The translations under genes and the position numbers were made by a program. From NCBI RefSeq assembly GCF_003063375.1, contig NZ_NERY01000001.1:1364001-1428000 (forward strand): a stretch of DNA of 64,000 nt. The letters run 5' to 3'. The notes under the pieces were generated by a model, which searched no databases, had not been told where the DNA came from, and was given only the letters and a program-made list of their open reading frames with translations. Of the stretch, positions 1 through 6,797 are shown piece after piece. This DNA is from Limnohabitans sp. MMS-10A-178 (GTDB lineage: Bacteria > Pseudomonadota > Gammaproteobacteria > Burkholderiales > Burkholderiaceae_C). The number at the start of each line of letters is the position of its first letter. Position 1 is the first letter of the stretch.

Positions 1-263
1 CCTGCATAAATGAAACCACCAAAATTATTTTGGTGAATCACAAATTCATCTGCAGTAATTAATTTTTTATCTGACCCAACAGGCAACTCAGGACGACGTA
101 CGGTGGGAAAATCTTCAGGAAAGATTAGATAGTTCCAGTTGGGTGTGACTTGCCATGCATTATTGATGGCGACAGTACTTGTGAAAAATGAAAGATTCCA
201 TTTTGAAATCTCAGTAACATCGGGTGCACTTCCAAAGATCAAAACAATGTTTGATTGATGCAT
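1..263 (-). CDS. 5' part of a gene cut by the left window edge (unrecognised)
   Basis: An open minus-strand frame begins with ATG at 261-263 and stays open for 87 codons to the window edge. The product starts MHQSNIVLIFGSAPDV and continues with an AINNAW stretch, then WNYLIFPEDFP. The hydrophobic strand followed by a GSxP turn, then the AINNAW and PEDFP segments, resembles the start of proteins found in surface-polysaccharide regions, but I cannot name a family. A GAG lies about 6 bases before the ATG as a possible ribosome site. The stretch is clearly richer in A+T than the rest of the window, as polysaccharide genes often are. The translation is smooth and protein-like, so a real gene is likely; its function is unknown. 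Confidence 0.6.
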   Translation of the reverse strand, partial: MHQSNIVLIFGSAPDVTEISKWNLSFFTSTVAINNAWQVTPNWNYLIFPEDFPTVRRPELPVGSDKKLITADEFVIHQNNFGGFIYA

Positions 264-426
264 TTTTTGCTCATAAATTGATCTGAAGACTTCCAAGTCT
301 GAGATATGAGGTTCAGTCTATAAATCCTTTATGCTATTTTTATGACAGCTATGGATAATCTATCAAAATCAAGTTTGGGTTCTTCATGTTTTGGCAGAGG
401 CAATCATGATCAAACGCTAAAGCTAT

Positions 427-1080
427 ATGCAATTTTTGCTTCTTCATATTAGGCGTTTTTTTCGCCTGGCCGAAACTGCACTTTTGCGCCATGGAACTCA
501 GCCGCGAACTATTTATTTCCTGGCCGCCTTATCTGCTTTCGATGGGTTTCTTCCCATGTTGCCCGCAGAAGCGTTTGTTGTTTCCCTGGGCATCTTGCAG
601 CCGCAAAGAGGTAAAGTCATTGTGGTGTTGTTTGCTGTAGCTTCTGGGTTGAGTGCACTTGTGTTGGCTTTGCTGCTCGGCATGCTCAGCTTCTCAGCTG
701 AATGGCTTGGGCTGCAACTTATGGGCTCTCAATGGGATGATGCTTCTGCCTTCGTTCGATCTTGGGGGCCGGCAAGCATGGTGTTTTTGTCTGCATTCCC
801 TGACTCTCCAAGAACATCTATTGCCGTGCTCACCTTGAGTGGTGTAGCCCCCGAAGTGATAGGTCTGATGGTATTGTTGGGAAAGCTAATTCTTTACACC
901 GCACTATTGTGCTTAATGCACTTCTTGCCTTCAAGACTGGTACGGTGGCGCAGGGCAGAGGCATTGTGGCAAAAATGGTTGCAGCGCCGCGCTAGCCGTT
1001 TCGTTGCCTACTGCCGTCGCATCCGCTGGCTGGCGCATCAAACCGATAAAGCATTTTCAAGATCTGAAGGAGTTTCTTGA
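427..1080 (+). CDS. VTT/DedA-like (YqaA-type) inner-membrane protein
   Basis: A 217-residue membrane protein with several hydrophobic segments (about residues 28-52, 62-90, 110-130 and 140-165) and a basic C-terminal tail rich in Arg and Lys. The acidic and proline residues in the first segments (FDGFLPMLPAEAFVVSLG) and the later FPDSPRTSIAVLTLSG stretch match the SNARE-associated/VTT layout of DedA and YqaA proteins. Members of that family are linked to membrane homeostasis or polyprenyl-lipid flipping; which applies here cannot be seen. The start is the first ATG and has no strong Shine-Dalgarno. It stands alone, convergent with the next operon. A second YqaA-like gene lies at 31840-32355. 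Confidence 0.7.
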   Translation: MQFLLLHIRRFFRLAETALLRHGTQPRTIYFLAALSAFDGFLPMLPAEAFVVSLGILQPQRGKVIVVLFAVASGLSALVLALLLGMLSFSAEWLGLQLMGSQWDDASAFVRSWGPASMVFLSAFPDSPRTSIAVLTLSGVAPEVIGLMVLLGKLILYTALLCLMHFLPSRLVRWRRAEALWQKWLQRRASRFVAYCRRIRWLAHQTDKAFSRSEGVS

Positions 1081-1134
1081 TGAAGCGCCCTTTTCTTTTC
1101 TAAGTTACTGTGGGTCTATCCGAAACACTTGAAG

Positions 1135-1148
1135 ATTGGCATGCCAAT
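1135..1148. repeat. 14-bp perfect palindrome between convergent genes
   Basis: ATTGGCATGCCAAT is a perfect palindrome between two convergent genes; its last base is the first base of the minus-strand gene's stop codon. It is too compact to be a classical terminator and has no adjoining T-run. It may be chance. Confidence 0.4.
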
Positions 1149-1363
1149 CACTCGCCACCACCACCGCCACCGCCACCGCCACCATCGCTGCTCCCAGCGT
1201 CGGTGTTGTTTGATGAGCTGTTGGGGTTCAGGGCGTCATTGGCACTTGGAAAAATAAGTGCTTGATTCACAAAGCCGTCGTCTGAGCGCTTTTTTTCTTC
1301 CTCAGAAAGCTCAATTGTTTCGTTTGGTTTTGAATTAAAAATTCTTGAGAGCCAGTCGAACAT
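1148..1363 (-). CDS. Small acidic protein with a ten-glycine C-terminal tail
   Basis: A 71-residue protein I do not recognise. It starts with an amphipathic stretch, MFDWLSRIFNS, then an acidic linker with EEEKK, a Ser/Asn-rich region and ten consecutive glycines followed by a final Glu (residues 61-71). The glycine codons are alternating GGT and GGC, giving a short triplet/hexamer repeat at 1154-1183. An AAGGA sits about 8 bases before the ATG, which supports real translation. It has no signal peptide. It lies 50 bases downstream of sppA on the same strand, so it is probably the last gene of the XRE-membrane protein-sppA operon. Function unknown. Confidence 0.65.
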   Translation of the reverse strand: MFDWLSRIFNSKPNETIELSEEEKKRSDDGFVNQALIFPSANDALNPNSSSNNTDAGSSDGGGGGGGGGGE

Positions 1364-1413
1364 TTAAATTTTCCTTGAGATTTTTAGTCATGCCCTATCA
1401 ATTGCTTCATCTT

Positions 1414-3327
1414 TTAGGGCAATACATTGCACAAGCAGTGCGCCGCAGCTCCAAATGGTTGTTTTTTGTCAATCACTGTTTGCAACCAACTCAGGTCTTG
1501 ACCCAAGGTGTTCAACATCAAAGCATCAGCACCGGAAAGCCCTGACAACACACTCCAAGCTGGCGGGGCCACCGATTCAGCAGAAATCCAGCCCATTTGA
1601 CCCATGAATTTTTGGGCAAATTTTTCGATGGGTGAGGTTTTGGGTCCTACATATCGAATAGGTAGTTCTTTGCTATTGGCGTTAGCACCATCCAGTTTGG
1701 CCACGCGGCTTCGGGCCTCTTCAACCGCATCGGAAAGACTACCGAGTCGATCAATCAGCTTGTGATTGGCTGCCTGAGCACCTGTCCAAATTCTGCCTTG
1801 GGCCAGGTCGTCTGCTTTGGCAAGTTCGATGTTGCGAGTGGCAGACACTTTGCCAATGAAATCGGCATAGATGTGTTCAATGCTGGATTGCACCAAAGCT
1901 TGCATACGGGGATCTAATGCTTTTCTAGGATCGTAAGCACCCGCAAGCCAGCTGGTTTGATAGCCGCCGGTATTGACCCCAATTTTGCTCATCAAGCCTT
2001 CACCGGTGGGCAACATGGAAAACACGCCTATAGACCCTGTGATGGTGGCCGGATCGGCAATGATCACATCGGATGCCATTGAAATCCAATAACCACCAGA
2101 TGCCGCCAAGTTGCCCATGGAAACCACAATGGGTTTGCCTTTGTCTTTGGCAATTTGCAGCTGCTCGCGAATGAGTTCCGAGCCCAAAACACTGCCGCCG
2201 GGCGAGTTCACTCTGAGCACAATGGCTTTGACATCTTTGTCTTCAGCGGCTTTTCGAATACGCTCTGATGTAGAGATGCCGCCAATTTTGCCGGCAGGTG
2301 CGCGGCCATCGCCAATTTCACCTTCGGCCACCACAATGGCAATGTGCTCTCCTTTGACTCTCTTGACCTCAGAGGTGAGATAGTCTTTCCAACCAACCTG
2401 ACGGAAAGATTGAATGTCTTCGTCTTTGCCCACTTCTTTCATGAGCGTTTCACGCAATGACTCAAACGTCTGCAAGCCATCTAGCCATTTCCAATCTAGG
2501 GCCAATTGGCCTGGGTTGCCTTTGACCTTGATGAGCGCATCGGGTAGCTTGCCGATGTTTTGATCAATGCTGCCAGCAGGTAAGTTGCGCGCCTTTTCAA
2601 CGCCGCCTGTGTACAAAGCCCACAAGGCGTCATACACATGGGCCTCGGCTTTCAAGGCTTGCTGTGAAGGTGCATTCAACACATAAGGCTCGCCGGCAGA
2701 CTTGAACTGGCCCACCCGAATTAAATTGGCTTTGATTCCCAGTTTGTCTAAAGCATCTTTGTAATAGTTTCGGTTTCTGCCCAAACCTTCAATGAGCACA
2801 CCGCCCATGGGGTGCGACAGCACTTGGTTGGCATGCGCTGCCAAATAGTATTGGCGCTGGTCATAAAAGCTAGACCAAGCCACTACTTGTTTGCCAGAGG
2901 CTTTGAATTTTTCAATGGCACTGGCTGCCTCGCGCAAAGAAACCAAACCGCCGCCTTGAAAGTTGTCTAGTTTCAAAAGCACTTTGTCGATGTGCTTGTC
3001 TTTGGCTGCCAGCTCAAGCGTCATGACAATATCGCGCAGTCGAACGGTTTCGGGGGCATTGCCTTGAAGCTCACCAATGAGCTTGTCTTTCAAGCCGCCT
3101 GGTGATTCTTCAACCAGCACGCCTTTGAGGTCCATGACCAAAACCGTGTGATCTTCAAGGCTTACTTTGTCTGCATAAAGAACAAACCAACCGATGCCTA
3201 CCGCATACAAAACCAAACCAAAGACCAGCGCAACGCGAAAGCCATTGATCATCCAATCGGATACTTTGAGAATGCCACGATTGATTAGCGCGTAAAAGCT
3301 TTTGATTTTTTGAAAAATGGCTTTCAT
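1414..3327 (-). CDS. sppA: Signal peptide peptidase SppA, 67K type
   Basis: A 637-residue membrane-anchored serine protease that degrades signal peptides left in the inner membrane. One transmembrane segment lies at about residues 30-51, followed by two tandem SppA/ClpP-like domains. The catalytic Lys209 is in GQFKSAGEPY, and the nucleophile Ser410 is in GNLAASGGYW in the second domain, the same split Ser/Lys dyad as in E. coli SppA (Lys209, Ser409). The length fits the long double-domain class. Its ATG overlaps the stop of the upstream membrane protein (ATGA), so the two are translationally coupled. Placing SppA under an XRE regulator is unusual. Confidence 0.93.
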   Translation of the reverse strand: MKAIFQKIKSFYALINRGILKVSDWMINGFRVALVFGLVLYAVGIGWFVLYADKVSLEDHTVLVMDLKGVLVEESPGGLKDKLIGELQGNAPETVRLRDIVMTLELAAKDKHIDKVLLKLDNFQGGGLVSLREAASAIEKFKASGKQVVAWSSFYDQRQYYLAAHANQVLSHPMGGVLIEGLGRNRNYYKDALDKLGIKANLIRVGQFKSAGEPYVLNAPSQQALKAEAHVYDALWALYTGGVEKARNLPAGSIDQNIGKLPDALIKVKGNPGQLALDWKWLDGLQTFESLRETLMKEVGKDEDIQSFRQVGWKDYLTSEVKRVKGEHIAIVVAEGEIGDGRAPAGKIGGISTSERIRKAAEDKDVKAIVLRVNSPGGSVLGSELIREQLQIAKDKGKPIVVSMGNLAASGGYWISMASDVIIADPATITGSIGVFSMLPTGEGLMSKIGVNTGGYQTSWLAGAYDPRKALDPRMQALVQSSIEHIYADFIGKVSATRNIELAKADDLAQGRIWTGAQAANHKLIDRLGSLSDAVEEARSRVAKLDGANANSKELPIRYVGPKTSPIEKFAQKFMGQMGWISAESVAPPAWSVLSGLSGADALMLNTLGQDLSWLQTVIDKKQPFGAAAHCLCNVLP

Positions 3328-3866
3328 TTTGAATCCTCAGTAATTGAATGCTCAGTGGGCAGTAGCCAAGCTAGCACCATGGATGGCAAGCAAGCCACCC
3401 ACATGCAAAAAGCAATGAGTGGCGACGTAAATTTGATATGGGTGGCCGCATTTAAATGGCCAGAAAATATTTCGAAAAACCCAATAAACACAAGGGCATA
3501 CACAAGCATGACAACCGATAGCCAACGGTAAGCATGCAGATAGCCCGTATTTCGGATGGCTACTTGCCGTTCGTCTAACAACTCGTCGGGTGCGTCTGCC
3601 ACATTGCGAACCGATTTGCGCAATTGAAAATACAGAAGCAATACCAACACCAGCAAAACAATTTCTGAATAGGATTTCAGCTTCGGCTGGTCAATGAAGA
3701 AAACAAAACTCAAACCGATGAGGCAAGCCGCTGTGATGAGCACCAAAGCCCGCCTGTTGAACTGATTGCGAAACCTAGACGGCTTGTTGTCGTTCAAACT
3801 CTCAATGACTTCATTCTTGGTGACACCTGCCGACCAATAAAACTTATTGCCTTTTTTATCTGTCAT
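3324..3866 (-). CDS. Four-helix membrane protein coupled to an XRE regulator
   Basis: A 180-residue membrane protein with four hydrophobic segments at roughly residues 43-60, 68-82, 115-137 and 150-172, and a short soluble N-terminus. The stretch DAPDELLDERQVAIRNTGY between segments 2 and 3 resembles the cytoplasmic loop of small bacterial membrane proteins (DUF2178-like) that are commonly paired with an XRE regulator. I chose the ATG at 3864-3866 because it overlaps the regulator's stop by 11 bases; a longer frame would run through the regulator. It precedes sppA with an ATGA overlap. It could be a sensor or effector for the regulator, but that is inference. Confidence 0.7.
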   Translation of the reverse strand: MTDKKGNKFYWSAGVTKNEVIESLNDNKPSRFRNQFNRRALVLITAACLIGLSFVFFIDQPKLKSYSEIVLLVLVLLLYFQLRKSVRNVADAPDELLDERQVAIRNTGYLHAYRWLSVVMLVYALVFIGFFEIFSGHLNAATHIKFTSPLIAFCMWVACLPSMVLAWLLPTEHSITEDSK

Positions 3867-4101
3867 GTGATTTGCCTTTGGGAAAAGGTTGGATAGAAAA
3901 CAAGCTTTGAATGTCTTTTCCCAACACTTCGGCAATTCGCATGGCCAGCACTAGGCTGGGGCTGTACTCGCCCCGCTCTAGGTAGCCAATGGTTTGATAG
4001 TGTACGCCCACATATTCGGCCAATTGCTGGCGCGACATGCCGAGCAGCTCGCGCTGCTCTGCGATGCGGTTGTAAACGGGGACTTCTTCATTGCGGCTCA
4101 T
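3856..4101 (-). CDS. XRE-family helix-turn-helix regulator
   Basis: An 81-residue Cro/CI-type DNA-binding protein. The helix-turn-helix covers about residues 10-64 (LGMSRQQLAEYVGVHYQTIGYLERGEYSPSL), with the typical final helix ending in VLGKDIQSLF. It has no sensor domain, as in the short regulators that form pairs with membrane proteins. It heads the operon XRE, membrane protein, SppA and poly-Gly protein, with overlapping junctions for the first three. The promoter places +1 on or next to the A of the ATG, and its hexamers are interleaved with a repeated ATACTAT, so autoregulation is likely. Confidence 0.88.
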   Translation of the reverse strand: MSRNEEVPVYNRIAEQRELLGMSRQQLAEYVGVHYQTIGYLERGEYSPSLVLAMRIAEVLGKDIQSLFSIQPFPKGKSHDR

Positions 4102-4107
4102 GAAGAT

Positions 4108-4136
4108 AGTATAAATGCTACATAGTATTCATGCAA
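4108..4136 (-). promoter_or_regulatory. Sigma70 promoter of the XRE/sppA operon, predicted leaderless
   Basis: On the minus strand TTGCAT (4131-4136) and TATACT (4108-4113) are separated by exactly 17 bases. The A of the start codon (4101) is the seventh base after the -10 box, the usual +1 position, so the message should have no 5' leader. The word ATACTAT occurs twice, start to start 16 bases apart, one copy overlapping the -10 box: a likely operator for the regulator. Confidence 0.75.
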
Positions 4137-4154
4137 CATTTTTTGGAGAGCGGT

Positions 4155-4199
4155 TTGAGGTGTCCGTTAAATTGGCTTTAATCGCCACGGACACCTCAA
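4155..4199. repeat. 13-bp inverted repeat between co-oriented minus-strand genes
   Basis: TTGAGGTGTCCGT and ACGGACACCTCAA form a perfect 13-bp stem with a 19-base loop. It sits just after the stop of the beta-propeller lipoprotein gene, before the XRE promoter. The position suits a transcription stop or RNA-end protection, but there is no T-run on either side. Confidence 0.6.
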
Positions 4200-4214
4200 C
4201 AAAAGGCAACAGAA

Positions 4215-5870
4215 TTACTTAATTTCCCAAACCGACACTGTGCCACTCACTTCATGACCCGCAATCAGCAAAGCCTTGCCGGTTGGGCTTTGTGATGCTG
4301 GTACAAAAGTCAAGCCCTCAGGCGAAATGTCGCCATTGGTCAAGTCAGTTGTGTTTTGCAACCATTGAACAAACTTTGGTGCAGCAGGGTTTGTCAGGTC
4401 GTACATCATGATGGCACTCGATCTCTCAAGCGCGACAAAGGCATAGGTTTTTTGATTGACCTTGCCAACCACCACGCTCTCGGGTTCTGGGCCTTTGTTG
4501 TCTAAGCGTCCCAGAACTTGATCTTTGCTTAACAAAGAGCTGGGCATGGTGCTGTAAGCCAATGTTTCTATATCATTGCCTGAGTCATAAACCTGTGCAC
4601 CTGTGCTTGCGTTGTAAATTGAGAACGAGCGACCGCCAAGGGTGTACAACTTGTCATACTGGCCGCTGCTGTTCTTACCCATGGTTGAAAACACGGTAAG
4701 ACGTCCAAGCTCTGTGTCTTTTTTCAAGTCGGTGGCATTGGGAAATGCAGTGCTACTGAGGACCATGCTGCTGTGACTAACGCGTTGAGTTTCTTTTTGA
4801 CCTGTTGCCAAGAAATCATCACGGTCATCACCTTCGTTGGCAGTAATGATGAAGGTGCTTCCATTGGCACTGAAAGTGGCAATACCATCAGGCATGTAGA
4901 TGCCAAACAAGTTGGCATAGGGCTTTAAGACAAAGGGCGATGTGGCAGAAACTCTGTCGGATGGCGCAATGGAGTTTGTCGCTAAGCCATGGTTTTTGTA
5001 ACCCATGGGAATAATGCGATCGATGCGATTTGTAGCCAAGTTAACCACTGCTACTGCATTGTTTTCTTGCAGAGTCACAAAAGCTTGCGAATTGTCTTCA
5101 CTGATGGTGACGTATTCTGGCTCCATGTCTTGGGCTACTGTGGCGCCTGGGCGGCCAATGCGAACATCGGCTGGCAATTCGCTTGCACGGCTTGCGCCAG
5201 CATTGAAGGCTGAAAAGTCTAATGTCGTGGCGGTATCGGCTGGTACACCATTTGCAACGGCAATGATTGAAATGCTGCCAATAGGATCAATGCCGTCGGT
5301 TGCAAAGTTGACGCTCAACTCACCTTCGTTGGCAACCACCAATTTGCTGCCATCAGGACTGAAAGCCATGCCGTCTGGCAGGCTTCCAACTGTGACTTTT
5401 TTCAAGTAGGAGGCATTACCTTGCGCATCAAGTCTGTAAAACGCCACCACACCTAAGTTTGTTTTAGGTGTTGCTTGAACAGCAATGGCCATCAAGTTGC
5501 CACTAATGGCCAAGGTTTGCACACCACCTGCCGTGAAACCGTTGCCATTCACATGTTGTGCAACTGAAATCACAGCACCTGCTGTTAGATTGCTGGCCGT
5601 GGTGGGGTTGGCAAGTGCTGTGCTGGTGAGGCTTGAAAGGGAAAGCCTTTGGAATGAAGAAGGCGCCGTGGGGGTATCAACAGTGATGAAGATGGAGCGA
5701 CTTTCAGCATGATAGGCCACAATTTCTGAAACGCCTGCGCCTGGGTTGAGTGCATAACGGCCGATCAATGTCGCTTTGGGATCAAAGTCGGGCGTATCCG
5801 AGCTGCCGCAACCGGAAAGGCTTGCGAGTGAGATTGCTAGAAAAAAGGCACTGAGGGTTTTGTAGATCAT
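4215..5870 (-). CDS. Secreted beta-propeller lipoprotein, choice-of-anchor I family
   Basis: A 551-residue exported protein. A lipoprotein signal peptide ends in LASLSG with the lipidated Cys at residue 21, followed by a Gly/Ser linker. The rest carries repeated beta-propeller strands with motifs typical of the choice-of-anchor I family: GMAFSPDGSKLVVANEGE, EYVTISEDNSQAFVTLQENN, ANEGDDRDD and GPEPESVVVG. Related proteins are called esterase-, phytase- or alkaline phosphatase-like, but no activity can be assigned here. It is a single gene behind a long AT-rich leader with two adjacent hairpins. The inverted repeat just downstream probably ends its transcript. Confidence 0.8.
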   Translation of the reverse strand: MIYKTLSAFFLAISLASLSGCGSSDTPDFDPKATLIGRYALNPGAGVSEIVAYHAESRSIFITVDTPTAPSSFQRLSLSSLTSTALANPTTASNLTAGAVISVAQHVNGNGFTAGGVQTLAISGNLMAIAVQATPKTNLGVVAFYRLDAQGNASYLKKVTVGSLPDGMAFSPDGSKLVVANEGELSVNFATDGIDPIGSISIIAVANGVPADTATTLDFSAFNAGASRASELPADVRIGRPGATVAQDMEPEYVTISEDNSQAFVTLQENNAVAVVNLATNRIDRIIPMGYKNHGLATNSIAPSDRVSATSPFVLKPYANLFGIYMPDGIATFSANGSTFIITANEGDDRDDFLATGQKETQRVSHSSMVLSSTAFPNATDLKKDTELGRLTVFSTMGKNSSGQYDKLYTLGGRSFSIYNASTGAQVYDSGNDIETLAYSTMPSSLLSKDQVLGRLDNKGPEPESVVVGKVNQKTYAFVALERSSAIMMYDLTNPAAPKFVQWLQNTTDLTNGDISPEGLTFVPASQSPTGKALLIAGHEVSGTVSVWEIK

Positions 5871-5943
5871 GTGAGGCTCTTGAAGTTGTAACTTTCAAGA
5901 CCACTCTAAAGAAAGTGTGTGACAAAAATATGAATATTGGATG

Positions 5944-5976
5944 TATCAATTTTCATTGATAGCTTGTCTCACAAGC
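5944..5976 (-). promoter_or_regulatory. Two adjacent hairpins upstream of the lipoprotein gene
   Basis: Read on the minus strand: GCTTGT-GAG-ACAAGC immediately followed by TATCAAT-GAAA-ATTGATA, a 6-bp stem and then a 7-bp stem capped by a GNRA-type GAAA loop. They lie 74-106 bases before the ATG and could be part of a structured 5' leader. Neither is followed by a T-run. Confidence 0.45.
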
Positions 5977-6247
5977 AGAAAGAATATTGAGAGGGGCTGC
6001 TCATTTTAGTGAGTTTGGTTTTTCAAAAATGATTCTGTGAAGGGTAAATTGAAGTGTTAAAGTGCAGCACAGAAAAAATGCAAATTTATTCAAAAGTTCT
6101 AACATAATTATTAGAAACAATTTTAAATATTTACAAAGTATGAAATTCCTCAAATGTCCTTAATCTAGGTTTTGGCCCAATGGGATTCTTTTGTTGGACC
6201 ATTTAAAAAATTTGGCTTTATGATGCTTTGGTAAGAACACAGGGGTC

Positions 6248-6269
6248 ATTGCCTAAATATTGAGGCAAT
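6248..6269. repeat. 7-bp inverted repeat upstream of the CBS gene
   Basis: ATTGCCT, 8 bases, AGGCAAT; it ends 40 bases before the CBS start codon. It could be an operator or a leader hairpin. No regulator is known for it. Confidence 0.4.
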
Positions 6270-6309
6270 ACATCTGTCACAACAATTTGATCAATCAAGG
6301 CTTCCTTTC

Positions 6310-6747
6310 ATGTCAACCGTCAAAACAATCATTGATAAAAAAACGAACACTATTTTCTCGGTTACAAGCACTGAGCCTGTAGAAAACGTCTTGAAAGTCA
6401 TGCGCGATCATCGCGTCAGAGCTGTTTTGGTCATCGACAACGGTGCGTTAACGGGCATTGTTTCTCAGGGCGATTGCGCCATCAAGGTATTGTTGCCGCA
6501 CGACAATCCAGCACAAGTGACTGTCTCAAAAATCATGACTTCAAACCCCCTTACCGTGACACTCTCGAACACACTCGATGAATGCATGGCCATCATGGTT
6601 CACAAACACATTCGGCACTTGCCTGTTGTTGAGAACAACAAGGTAGTTGGCGTTGTTTCTATTGGTGACTTGGTGAAAAATATCATTGAGTTGCAAGGCA
6701 GCCAAATCAAGTTCCTTGAAACTTATATCAAAGGGCATGGCGCTTAA
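6310..6747 (+). CDS. Two-CBS-domain protein
   Basis: A 145-residue soluble protein made almost only of two CBS motifs, about residues 10-65 and 74-132. The second contains the typical HIRHLPVVENNKVVGVVSIGDLVK. Such stand-alone CBS pairs bind adenosine nucleotides and act as energy sensors on partner proteins; the partner here is not visible. The gene is monocistronic and convergent with the YdiJ-like dehydrogenase. Its codon use is somewhat more A+T rich than its neighbours. The start is the first ATG of the frame, without a clear Shine-Dalgarno. Confidence 0.85.
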   Translation: MSTVKTIIDKKTNTIFSVTSTEPVENVLKVMRDHRVRAVLVIDNGALTGIVSQGDCAIKVLLPHDNPAQVTVSKIMTSNPLTVTLSNTLDECMAIMVHKHIRHLPVVENNKVVGVVSIGDLVKNIIELQGSQIKFLETYIKGHGA

Positions 6748-6797
6748 GATTGATCAGCTCCTCAGTTTCGCTCTGCTTAAAGTCAAACAGTTCTGAT

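Larger units (their letters stand above)
5871..6309. other. 439-base AT-rich intergenic region between divergent genes
   Basis: No open frame with protein-like composition was found on either strand. The region is strongly A+T rich (many A and T runs at 6060-6150). It holds two adjacent hairpins at 5944-5976 and an inverted repeat at 6248-6269, and must carry the promoters of the lipoprotein gene (leftward) and the CBS gene (rightward). I could not identify convincing -35/-10 pairs. No Pho box or recognised riboswitch was seen. Confidence 0.6.

Noticed and set aside
5871..5990. Pho box upstream of the phosphatase-like lipoprotein
   Set aside because: TGTCACACAC is present but no second CTGTCAT-like half site follows at the right distance.
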